A DNA stretch of 6,708 bases from Ignavibacteriales bacterium (GTDB lineage: Bacteria; Bacteroidota; Ignavibacteria; UBA10030). The position numbers and the translations under genes are program-made. Positions within the stretch are counted from its first letter, which is position 1, and each line of letters begins with the position of its first letter. Positions 1 to 6,084 of the stretch are shown piece by piece. The notes beneath the pieces are model-generated. The model was not told the origin of the DNA and ran no database searches. It saw only the letters and a program-made list of their open reading frames with translations. The stretch is taken from assembly GCA_016218005.1 (NCBI GenBank), contig JACRFF010000287.1:1-6708 (forward strand). Direction: 5' to 3'.

Positions 1-2500
1 AGAGGACGCCAAAGTTGCCGCGAAAGTTTTGGGCATCGTGCTGACCAAGCGGGGAAACGGCGCTGCCGGAGAAATTCCGTTGGCAGGATTTCCCCATCAC
101 GCGCTCGAATCGTACCTGCCGAAACTCTTGAAGGCAGGCCACCGCGTCGCCATCTGCGAACAACTTGAAGACCCAAAGTTCGCCAAGGGAATCGTCAAGC
201 GCGATGTCATCGAGGTGGTAACGCCGGGCGTCGCGTTCTCCGACCGCGTGTTGGAGCAGAAGCAGAACAATTTTCTCGCCTGCATTGCGCTTCCTTCCGC
301 CGTGGCAACGGGAGACGACATGGTTGGATTCGCTGCCGCCGATGTTTCGACTGGCGAGTTTGTCGTCAGCGAATTTCCGCTTCACAGTCTGCAAGAACAA
401 GTCGGTCTCTTTCGCATCGCCGAGGTCCTCGTTCAAAAGCGCGACCACGAAGCGTTCAACCGATTGCTGGCCTCATCGTTCAGCGGTCTGCTTACGAAAG
501 TGGATGACTGGGTTTTCAATCCGGACTATGGGTATGAGCTGCTCGTCAACCATTTCAAGACGCAGAGTTTGAAGGGATTCGGAATCGAAGAACAGAAACT
601 TGCCATCGTTGCTGCCGGGGCGGTGATGAATTATTTGCAAGAGACGCAGAAGACGAATCTTGCCCATCTCAAGCGCATTCATCCTTACAACGTCGACGAG
701 TTCATGGTGTTGGACGCATCCACGAAGCGCACGCTCGAAATCACATCCTCGATGTCGGGCTTATCGGATGGGACGCTCTTTTCTGTTATCGATTTCACGC
801 TGACGCCGATGGGCGGCCGTATGCTCAAGAAATGGGTGAACGCACCGCTCAAACGTCTTCCGCCGATCCTTCAGCGGTCAAACGCCGTTTGGGAATTTTG
901 TCAGAACGATGCTGCGCGGCGTGCAGTGCATCAGGAGCTTTCTGCCATCGGCGACCTCGAACGGTTGATGGCGAAGATTGCCACGGGCAGAGCCAATCCG
1001 CGTGAGTTGCTGCAACTCAAGGCGATCCTTGCCCTCATTCCGAACATCCAACGTGCCCTTGCCGCAGTTGCATCGGAATTCCTTGTTGCGATTCGCGCAC
1101 AGTTGAATCCCGTGCAATCCCTTGTTGCGACCATGACGGCCGCCATTGCGGATGAGCCGCCCGTGTCGCTGGCGGAAGGTGGAGTGATCCGAAAAGGATT
1201 CCATGCGGAACTGGATGAGGTCCGTTCACTGGCGTTCAACGCCAAGGATTGGATTGCCAAGCTGCAAGTGAAAGAGCGGGAGCGCACCGGCATCGGGTCG
1301 TTGAAGATCGGCTACAACAACGTCTTCGGATACTACATTGAGATTACGAATGCGCACAAGAACAAAGTGCCCGCCGACTACATACGCAAGCAAACGCTGA
1401 CGAACGCCGAGCGCTACATTACTCCGGATTTGAAAGAGTACGAAGAAAAAGTGCTTCACGCCGAAGAGCGAATTCTTGCGCTCGAGTCGCAGCTCTTCAA
1501 CGAGCTTCGGCTCACCGTGGCTGAGCACGCCGAAGAGATTCAGCGCAATGCCGTGCGTATTGCGGAATTGGATTGCGTGCTCTCGTTGGCGCACGCCGCA
1601 GTCGAAAACAATTATGTGCGCCCTGAGGTGGACGAGTCTCTGATCATCGAAATCGAAGAGGGGAGACATCCGGTTATCGAAAAACTTTTGCCGCCCGGAG
1701 AACACTATACGCCGAACAATGCCGTGCTGTCCAATGAGTCCGATCAAATTCTGATCATTACCGGACCGAACATGAGCGGCAAGTCGAGCTATCTTCGGCA
1801 AGTCGGATTGATCGTCTTGCTGGCGCAGGTGGGAAGTTTTGTTCCGGCAAAACGTGCGCGCATCGGACTTGTCGACCGCATCTACACACGCGTCGGGGCC
1901 AATGACAACATTGCGTCGGGGGAGAGCACCTTTCTTGTGGAAATGCACGAAGCGGCAAACATCGTCAACACGGCGACGCAGCGCGGTCTGATCTTGCTCG
2001 ATGAAGTGGGGCGCGGCACGAGCACGTTCGACGGCATCAGCATTGCGTGGGCGTTGACGGAGTTCCTGCATAACCGGCTTCAGGCGAAGACGCTCTTTGC
2101 CACGCACTATCATGAACTGAACGAGCTGGCTCAGCTTTTTCCCCGGATCAAGAACTACAAGGTGGATGTGCGCGAGTACGGCGACAAGGTGATCTTCCTT
2201 CACAAAGTGGTGCCGGGCTTTGCCGACCACTCGTACGGCATTCAGGTTGCGCAAATGGCGGGATTGCCGGAAGAAGTTACGGAGCGCGCCGTGACGATTT
2301 TGAAGAATCTCGAATCATCGGAACTGATGCTGGGGAAACGGCAGTCATCATCGGATGCGGAGAAAGAATTTCAGCTTGGATTGTTTGAAGTCAAGGACGA
2401 CAAGTTGCGGACGGAGCTTCGCGCTATCGATCTCGACTCGATGACTCCTCTCCAAGCCATGCAGAAGTTGATGGAACTGAAAAAGAAATCGGAACGTTAG
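1..2500 (+). CDS. mutS: DNA mismatch repair ATPase MutS (5' end cut by window)
   Basis: MutS binds mismatches and small loops in DNA and, with ATP and MutL, starts strand-directed repair in the cytoplasm. The reading frame is open from the window edge (first whole codon at base 2) and gives 832 residues, starting at the family's 'DDAK' region. About 45 N-terminal residues are missing, including the Phe-X-Glu mismatch-reading motif. Numbering visible residues, the core/clamp motif GYNNVFGYYIEIT begins near 437 and NAERYITPDLKEYEEK near 468. Walker A is GPNMSGKS at 588-595 (bases 1763-1786), Walker B is LLDE with Asp667/Glu668, and the switch His of ATHYHEL is 702. The C-terminus carries QLGLF at 791-795 (bases 2372-2386), matching the beta-clamp binding consensus, then a short helical tail like the family's oligomerisation region. 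Truncation is only by the window, and the TTG at 29 is internal. The gene is intact elsewhere. It is MutS1 rather than MutS2, having no Smr tail. Confidence 0.98.
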   Translation, partial: EDAKVAAKVLGIVLTKRGNGAAGEIPLAGFPHHALESYLPKLLKAGHRVAICEQLEDPKFAKGIVKRDVIEVVTPGVAFSDRVLEQKQNNFLACIALPSAVATGDDMVGFAAADVSTGEFVVSEFPLHSLQEQVGLFRIAEVLVQKRDHEAFNRLLASSFSGLLTKVDDWVFNPDYGYELLVNHFKTQSLKGFGIEEQKLAIVAAGAVMNYLQETQKTNLAHLKRIHPYNVDEFMVLDASTKRTLEITSSMSGLSDGTLFSVIDFTLTPMGGRMLKKWVNAPLKRLPPILQRSNAVWEFCQNDAARRAVHQELSAIGDLERLMAKIATGRANPRELLQLKAILALIPNIQRALAAVASEFLVAIRAQLNPVQSLVATMTAAIADEPPVSLAEGGVIRKGFHAELDEVRSLAFNAKDWIAKLQVKERERTGIGSLKIGYNNVFGYYIEITNAHKNKVPADYIRKQTLTNAERYITPDLKEYEEKVLHAEERILALESQLFNELRLTVAEHAEEIQRNAVRIAELDCVLSLAHAAVENNYVRPEVDESLIIEIEEGRHPVIEKLLPPGEHYTPNNAVLSNESDQILIITGPNMSGKSSYLRQVGLIVLLAQVGSFVPAKRARIGLVDRIYTRVGANDNIASGESTFLVEMHEAANIVNTATQRGLILLDEVGRGTSTFDGISIAWALTEFLHNRLQAKTLFATHYHELNELAQLFPRIKNYKVDVREYGDKVIFLHKVVPGFADHSYGIQVAQMAGLPEEVTERAVTILKNLESSELMLGKRQSSSDAEKEFQLGLFEVKDDKLRTELRAIDLDSMTPLQAMQKLMELKKKSER

Positions 2501-2540
2501 GAGGTAGAAGACAATGAAAGGAGTAAGGTCATGCTGTTGA
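2499..2540 (+). other. Possible 8-codon leader ORF with its own strong RBS
   Basis: A strong Shine-Dalgarno, AGGAGGT (2499-2505), overlaps the mutS stop codon. It sits 8 nt before an ATG at 2514 that opens a short frame, MKGVRSCC, ending in TGA at 2538-2540. That frame overlaps the ATG of the DinB-like gene at 2531 in another register. The leader could couple translation of the downstream gene to mutS, or the AGGAGGT could simply be a relic. Nothing in the peptide itself indicates function. Confidence 0.25.
2517..2523 (+). promoter_or_regulatory. Ribosome binding site of DinB-like gene
   Basis: AAAGGAG lies 7 nt before the ATG at 2531, which supports that start rather than the ATG at 2514, which is in another frame and closes after 8 codons. 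Confidence 0.75.
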
Positions 2541-3028
2541 AAGAAATGCGCGAGTTGTATGCTTATGACCGTTGGGCCGATATGCGAATGCTGCAAGCGC
2601 TTGAGCACGCTACCGAAGCGCACTGGAACCAAGACTTGAAATCCAGCCACGGCGGGCTGCACGGAACGCTCCATCATCTTATCGGCGCCAATGTCATCTG
2701 GCTGCAACGGTGGCAAGGGAAGCCGCCGCAGGCGCTCAAGATCGACGAGGTGCCCACGGTGGCGTCTATCAAAAGCGTTCTTGAATCGTACCACGCGGAC
2801 GTGCAACGTTTTTTGGATTCCCTCACACAGGAACGATTGGAGGGACAGATTCACTACAAAGACCTCAAAGGCAACGCATACGCTCAGCCGCTGTATCAAC
2901 TGATGCAGCATAAGGTGAACCACTCTACCTATCATCGCGGTCAGGTAACCGCCATGTTGAGAATGTTAGGACTACAACCCATCGGTACCGACCTTGTAAC
3001 GTACTATCGCGAGCAACTTCATGGCTGA
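2531..3028 (+). CDS. DinB/YfiT-superfamily putative metal-dependent protein
   Basis: This 165-residue protein has the hallmarks of the DinB/YfiT four-helix bundle, which normally binds one divalent metal through three histidines. Here these are likely His49 (in TLHHLIGANVIWLQRW, with the usual trailing Trp) and the His131/His135 pair in NHSTYHRGQV. The N-terminal YDRWADMRML helix is also typical. There is no signal peptide, so it is probably cytoplasmic. Family members include thiol-dependent transferases (bacillithiol or mycothiol S-transferases) and damage-inducible proteins. The substrate here cannot be read from sequence. It is unrelated to DNA polymerase IV, also called DinB, so adjacency to mutS does not by itself imply DNA repair. 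Length is normal for the family. It begins 30 nt after mutS, and its last 8 nt overlap the next gene. Extra histidines (40, 44, 48) crowd the first metal-ligand region. Confidence 0.9.
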   Translation: MLLKEMRELYAYDRWADMRMLQALEHATEAHWNQDLKSSHGGLHGTLHHLIGANVIWLQRWQGKPPQALKIDEVPTVASIKSVLESYHADVQRFLDSLTQERLEGQIHYKDLKGNAYAQPLYQLMQHKVNHSTYHRGQVTAMLRMLGLQPIGTDLVTYYREQLHG

Positions 3029-3635
3029 AAGAAAATTTCGATCGTTGAAAAATCATAATCTCTCGTATATTCCCGACCTCAAAATCGACCCTGTAATTTT
3101 CGACAAGGTATTTGCGGCCGGGTGTTCCCTGAGCAACTGCAACGCTCGATGTTGTCGGGAAGGGGTGTTGATTGATCCACAAGACAAGGCAAAAATACTT
3201 GCGCACGCGGAAACGATTAAGCGTTCTATGGACGAGCACCAAGAACACGACCACGCAAAATGGTTTGACGGCGTCGCTGAACCGGATGCCGATTTCCCGT
3301 CCGGCAGGTGCGAAGGCACGCGTGTTATCGATGGCGGGTGCGTCTTTCTCAACTCACGCGGTTGGTGCGTGCTGCAAAAGGCCGCAGTCGAGGAGGGAAT
3401 GGAGAAGTGGAAGCTGAAACCGTTCTTCTGTGTGGCGTACCCGTTGACCATTGATGCCGGCGTGCTCACGATGTGCGAGCCGGAATTCGCGGATCGCCCC
3501 GAATGTTGCAGCACGGTTGCCGACGGCACGCAAACCGTGCTTGAGGTTTGCGAGGAAGAAATCTACTTTCTGTTGGGGGAAGAAGGCGCCCGGCAGTTGC
3601 GTTCATCAGTGATTCCCTCCGCAACACACATTTGA
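3021..3635 (+). CDS. Cysteine-rich YkgJ/DUF3109-like putative metal-binding protein
   Basis: This 204-residue protein has 12 cysteines: 35, 40, 44, 45, 97, 107, 116, 137, 152, 162, 163 and 177. The early CX4CX3CC cluster (CSLSNCNARCC) and the later Cys-X-X-Tyr-Pro motif (FFCVAYPLTI) resemble the YkgJ/DUF3109 cysteine-cluster families, which are annotated as zinc- or iron-chelating but lack an established reaction. No signal peptide or membrane segment is visible, so it is probably cytoplasmic. A His/acidic stretch at 72-78 (EHQEHDH) could be an additional metal-binding surface. The ATG at 3021 overlaps the end of the DinB-like gene by 8 nt and has only a weak RBS, pointing to translational coupling. 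Together the two genes look like a metal-site protein pair. The family call rests on cysteine spacing, and the function is unknown. Confidence 0.8.
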   Translation: MAERKFRSLKNHNLSYIPDLKIDPVIFDKVFAAGCSLSNCNARCCREGVLIDPQDKAKILAHAETIKRSMDEHQEHDHAKWFDGVAEPDADFPSGRCEGTRVIDGGCVFLNSRGWCVLQKAAVEEGMEKWKLKPFFCVAYPLTIDAGVLTMCEPEFADRPECCSTVADGTQTVLEVCEEEIYFLLGEEGARQLRSSVIPSATHI

Positions 3636-3672
3636 CCGCGCCGTTCCCAAAGCGCTGGGTACGAAAGGAGAT

Positions 3673-3678
3673 GGAGAG
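3673..3678 (+). promoter_or_regulatory. Ribosome binding site choosing the histidine kinase start
   Basis: GGAGAG lies 4 nt before the ATG at 3683. A second GGAG (3667-3670) directly abuts the in-frame ATG at 3671, which is too close to serve that codon. This favours 3683. Confidence 0.55.
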
Positions 3679-3682
3679 AGCT

Positions 3683-5125
3683 ATGAGTATTGCACAGAAG
3701 ATCGGTCTCGGGTTTGCTCTGGTTCTTGTGCTGGTGGCAATGATGGTTGCATTCAATCTGTACAATCAAGGATTGAATGACCAAGAGATTGAGCAACTTC
3801 ATGACGCGACCCAAAAGCAACACATCGCCGACCGTCTCCGTGCCGACGTGTCGTCGCTGTTGATGAGCGTGAACGACTACATCATCACCGGGAGATCGTA
3901 CTACCAAGAAGAATATCTCCGCACGCTCGATACCGTTGCGCGCCGCATCAATGTGCTGGTGCACACCCGGCTGCTGCCGGATGAAAAATTATTCCTCGAT
4001 TCTGTGAACATCCATCTGCGAGGCATTCAGGCGTATACTGATTCGATCTTCCGGGAAAGATCGAAGTCATCGTCGGCGCGACTGGCGGCGCTGATGGAGG
4101 CGATGGACTACCGGTCGGGCGATGCGCTGTACTCGCAGATCAATGCACTCAATGATTCGATGCAGCTTCGTGCGAATCAGGCCGTGATCACCGTGGTGGC
4201 GATGAACCAGAGAGGGTTCTGGATTTCGCTCCTCTCCGGCGTTGCGGTGCTGGTCGTCAGCATCACGGTGGTGGTCCTGACCATTTTCAAAATCTCCCGG
4301 CCGCTCCGCGACCTCATAGCAATGGCCAAGCGGATTGCGGCGCGTGATTTCAGCGTGTCGGTCGCTTCGCAGACGCATGACGAAGTCGGAATGCTGACCG
4401 AGGCGTTCAATGCGATGGCCGGCGAGATCAATCGGCGGTATGATGAGCTGGAAAATTTCTCCTACATCGTTGCGCACGACCTCAAGGCGCCGATCTCCGG
4501 CATCAAAGGCATGGTGGAACTGGTCTTGAACGAGCAGGCAGAGGTGCTCACCTCCGAATCCAAAGAGTATCTTCAGCTTGCACTTCAATCGTGCGACAAC
4601 ATGCTTTCGCTCATCAGAGATTTGCTGGACTTTGCGCGAGCCGGAAAGATTGAGTTTGCAAAGGACCCGGTTCCGATGAACAGGTTGCTCGACCAAATCC
4701 ACGACGAGCTATTCTTCTACATGAAAGAGCGAAATGCGGAGCTGAAGGTTGCGCCAGACCTTCCGGCTCTCCACTGCGATCCGATTCGATTCTCGCAGGT
4801 GTGGAAGAATCTCATTCAGAATGCCATGAAGTACAACGAGTCGGCGATACCGTCGGTGGAAGTGCGGCTTGCACCTGAACCGCCGGAACAAGGGAAGCTT
4901 CATTTCATCGTGCAAGATAACGGAATCGGGATCGACCGCAAGTACCACGACGATATTTTCTTGCCGTTCCGAAGAGCGGCAGCGTCGGAATTCGAGGGAA
5001 CCGGCATTGGCCTTGCCATCGTGAAACGGGTTGTGGAATTTCACGGCGGCAGAATTTGGGTCGAATCGGAAGCGGGAAAGGGATCAACGTTCCATCTCGT
5101 GTTCTCGTCGGTCAAGAACCGTTGA
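3683..5125 (+). CDS. Membrane sensor histidine kinase (HAMP-HisKA-HATPase)
   Basis: This 480-residue kinase of two-component signalling autophosphorylates a His in response to an extracytoplasmic signal. In order it has TM1 at about 8-27, a periplasmic helical domain at 28-177, TM2 at about 178-203, HAMP at about 204-257, and then the kinase core. The periplasmic part contains NDYIITGRSYYQEEY, resembling four-helix-bundle or CHASE3-type sensors. The H-box is FSYIVAHDLKAPISG with phospho-acceptor His265. The N-box is VWKNLIQNAMKYN (Asn376, Asn380), G1 is DNGIGI (412-417), the F-box is IFLPFR (425-430), and G2 is GTGIGLAIVKR (439-449). All key catalytic residues are present. The HDLKAPI H-box is common in kinases related to phytochrome-type HKs. 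The frame extends upstream to 3548, but that lies inside the preceding gene and encodes an Arg-rich tail before TM1. No receiver domain or response regulator is in view, so the partner and ligand are unknown. Confidence 0.93.
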   Translation: MSIAQKIGLGFALVLVLVAMMVAFNLYNQGLNDQEIEQLHDATQKQHIADRLRADVSSLLMSVNDYIITGRSYYQEEYLRTLDTVARRINVLVHTRLLPDEKLFLDSVNIHLRGIQAYTDSIFRERSKSSSARLAALMEAMDYRSGDALYSQINALNDSMQLRANQAVITVVAMNQRGFWISLLSGVAVLVVSITVVVLTIFKISRPLRDLIAMAKRIAARDFSVSVASQTHDEVGMLTEAFNAMAGEINRRYDELENFSYIVAHDLKAPISGIKGMVELVLNEQAEVLTSESKEYLQLALQSCDNMLSLIRDLLDFARAGKIEFAKDPVPMNRLLDQIHDELFFYMKERNAELKVAPDLPALHCDPIRFSQVWKNLIQNAMKYNESAIPSVEVRLAPEPPEQGKLHFIVQDNGIGIDRKYHDDIFLPFRRAAASEFEGTGIGLAIVKRVVEFHGGRIWVESEAGKGSTFHLVFSSVKNR

Positions 5126-5172
5126 GCAAAGGTTGAGGCGAGCGGTTGGCATCCACATCATCAACCACCATC

Positions 5173-5178
5173 AAGGAG
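5173..5178 (+). promoter_or_regulatory. Ribosome binding site of RDD gene
   Basis: AAGGAG lies 7 nt before the ATG at 5186, which supports Met1 over the in-frame ATG at 5201. The 60-nt gap before the gene holds no convincing promoter or terminator. Confidence 0.75.
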
Positions 5179-5185
5179 AAAACGC

Positions 5186-5668
5186 ATGGAAGAGCAGGCG
5201 ATGTCTTACGCCGGATTTTGGAAACGGTTTGTTGCTTATGTCATCGATTCCATCCTTCTGGTGACAATTCAATTCGTGATCCTCGCCCCCATGCTTGCCG
5301 TGGTCGGCTTAGGTATGTTTGCGCACGGGCTGAGCGATGAATTTGATCCGTCGGTCGCGCTTATCTTTGCCATCGTCAGCGCATATCTTGGCATTATTTT
5401 TCTCTCCATCTTTCTGCAATGGCTGTATTTCAGTTTGATGGAATCCTCATCGCGTGGCGCAACCATCGGGAAAATGGTGATGGGCATTCGCGTGACCGAC
5501 ATGCAGGGAAATCGCATATCGTTCGGCCGCGCCACCGGGCGTTACTTCGGAAAAATTCTTTCTTCGCTTGTTCTCATGATCGGCTACATCATGGCGGGAT
5601 TCACCGAGCGTAAACAAGCGCTTCACGACCTTCTTGCCAATACGCTTGTCATCAACCAGCGGATGTAG
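5186..5668 (+). CDS. RDD-family integral membrane protein
   Basis: This 160-residue inner-membrane protein has three hydrophobic spans (about 16-44, 57-83 and 121-139). The RDD signature is present: Arg14 and Asp21 in GFWKRFVAYVIDSILL, and a C-terminal Asp148 in QALHDLLANTLVI. Between spans 2 and 3 is the typical RGATIGKMVMGIRVTDMQG segment. RDD proteins are widespread and mostly uncharacterised; some are proposed ion transporters or antiporters, and the sequence does not settle which applies here. Length is normal for a single-domain member. It is the last gene of the tight + strand run, 60 nt after the kinase. A role linked to the kinase is possible by position only. Confidence 0.92.
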   Translation: MEEQAMSYAGFWKRFVAYVIDSILLVTIQFVILAPMLAVVGLGMFAHGLSDEFDPSVALIFAIVSAYLGIIFLSIFLQWLYFSLMESSSRGATIGKMVMGIRVTDMQGNRISFGRATGRYFGKILSSLVLMIGYIMAGFTERKQALHDLLANTLVINQRM

Positions 5669-5690
5669 CGCCGGTCGGCGTTCTCGTTCG

Positions 5691-5742
5691 ATGTCCACCC
5701 GACGCGCTTTTCTGAAATCCGGCTCAACGGCCGTGCTCGCTT
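5691..5742 (+). pseudogene. Possible Tat signal-peptide remnant
   Basis: An ATG at 5691 begins MSTRRAFLKSGSTAVLA. This fits the twin-arginine export consensus (S/T-R-R-x-F-L-K at 5697-5717) followed by the small/hydrophobic residues usual at the start of such a leader's h-region. The hydrophobic stretch is not completed: the frame runs straight into the GC-rich inverted repeat at 5743 and then into other palindromes. No clear RBS precedes the ATG. It may be the 5' stub of a gene lost by insertion or deletion, or a chance match. Confidence 0.3.
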
Positions 5743-5771
5743 CGAAGCCCGGCGGGGATGCCCGGCCTTCG
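5743..5771. repeat. GC-rich inverted repeat (10-bp arms, one mismatch)
   Basis: CGAAGCCCGG (5743-5752) pairs with CCGGCCTTCG (5762-5771) around a 9-nt loop, with one mismatch (5748/5766). It stands 2 nt before the 20-bp palindrome, so the two may belong to one REP-like unit. No T-run follows, so it is not a standard terminator. Confidence 0.6.
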
Positions 5772-5773
5772 CA

Positions 5774-5793
5774 GCCGAAGCAGCTGCTTCGGC
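5774..5793. repeat. Perfect 20-bp palindrome
   Basis: GCCGAAGCAGCTGCTTCGGC is identical to its own reverse complement over all 20 bases. As RNA or single-stranded DNA it could form a hairpin with a small central loop. As duplex DNA it could be a dimer-binding site or a junction of inverted units. No T-tract follows. Confidence 0.85.
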
Positions 5794-5825
5794 GGAGTAG
5801 GCAATGCAGTTTGGTTTTAGCGAAC

Positions 5826-5874
5826 ACCCCGTTAGATAATTTGTCTAACGGAGTGAATGAGCTTCTAACGGGGT
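5826..5874. repeat. Nested inverted repeats with a shared left arm
   Basis: The left arm ACCCCGTTAGA (5826-5836) is perfectly complementary to TCTAACGGGGT (5864-5874), giving 11 bp with a 27-nt loop. Its inner 8 bases CCGTTAGA (5829-5836) also pair with a nearer copy, TCTAACGG (5844-5851), across a 7-nt loop. The two hairpins exclude each other. The outer one is followed by TTACATTTTTC, a broken T-rich run, so weak termination after the RDD gene is possible. It may equally be a dispersed palindromic repeat. Confidence 0.8.
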
Positions 5875-5955
5875 TTACATTTTTCTGCGCGGCGCAATGG
5901 ATGGTTTGATGGCGGCAGCGCCGCTCGCAAATTAGGCGAAGCAAGATCGATCAAC

Positions 5956-5978
5956 CTCAACCTCGTGTTGAGTTATTT
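5956..5978 (+). terminator. Weak intrinsic terminator-like hairpin
   Basis: CTCAAC (5956-5961) and GTTGAG (5967-5972) form a 6-bp stem with a 5-nt loop, followed directly by TTATTT. The stem is short and the T-run interrupted, so efficiency is doubtful. Its place just before the next promoter fits a transcription-unit boundary. Confidence 0.35.
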
Positions 5979-5993
5979 CGCAGTTCATCTGCG
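5979..5993. promoter_or_regulatory. Inverted repeat next to the -35 box, possible operator
   Basis: CGCAG (5979-5983) and CTGCG (5989-5993) are perfect inverted arms around 5 nt, with partly matching T/A flanks. The repeat ends 4 bases before the -35 element, a usual place for an activator or repressor dimer. The arms are short, so chance is possible. Confidence 0.3.
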
Positions 5994-5997
5994 CAAA

Positions 5998-6026
5998 TTG
6001 CATTTCACTCCAACATTCGCTATACT
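5998..6026 (+). promoter_or_regulatory. Sigma70-type promoter of the haem-sensor gene
   Basis: TTGCAT (-35, 5998-6003) and TATACT (-10, 6021-6026) are separated by 17 nt, each close to consensus. Transcription would start near 6033, leaving a 5' leader of about 52 nt before the GTG at 6085. It lies in the correct orientation, downstream of the terminator-like hairpin. Confidence 0.6.
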
Positions 6027-6084
6027 TTTTTCGCAAGATTTTTTCCATCCGTTGACATCTCTCAAAGAAACCGCAGGGGAAAAG

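Larger units (their letters stand above)
5669..6084. other. Palindrome-rich intergenic region without an intact gene
   Basis: This gap of about 416 nt breaks the otherwise tight gene run. Its first part (to about 5924) is packed with short inverted repeats. Besides those listed separately they are CGCCGGTCGGCG at 5669-5680, ACGGCCGT at 5727-5734, TGCGC-G-GCGCA at 5886-5896, and GCGGC-AGC-GCCGC at 5912-5924. The second part holds a terminator-like hairpin, an inverted repeat and a promoter for the next gene. A + strand frame stays open from before 5691 to 5909, but beyond about 5742 its peptide is read from palindromes and does not look like protein. Confidence 0.75.

Noticed and set aside
1226..2254. 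Long open frame of 342 codons on the - strand inside mutS
   Set aside because: It is fully antisense to the conserved MutS core, and its product is Arg/His-rich with no recognisable motif. It is a by-product of codon usage in mutS.
3548..3682. Upstream extension of the histidine kinase to an ATG at 3548
   Set aside because: It would overlap the cysteine-rich gene by 88 nt and add an Arg-rich tail before TM1. ATG 3683 has a well-placed GGAGAG and gives a normal membrane kinase N-terminus.
5144..5166. GGTTG...CAACC inverted repeat between kinase and RDD genes
   Set aside because: It has only 5 bp with a 13-nt loop and no T-run, so it is too weak to call a terminator or operator.
5829..5851. 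CCGTTAGA-N7-TCTAACGG considered as a dif/Xer-type or phage attachment site
   Set aside because: The arm and spacer lengths do not fit the 11-6-11 layout of dif, and no integrase or flanking duplication is visible.
5634..5909. 91-codon + strand frame overlapping the RDD end and the spacer
   Set aside because: It overlaps the RDD gene, lacks an RBS, and most of its peptide is read through palindromes. Only the short Tat-like stretch from 5691 deserves attention.
6052..6057. Perfect TTGACA upstream of the haem-sensor start
   Set aside because: There is no -10-like hexamer at 16-18 nt downstream; that region is the GC-rich RBS and start codon.
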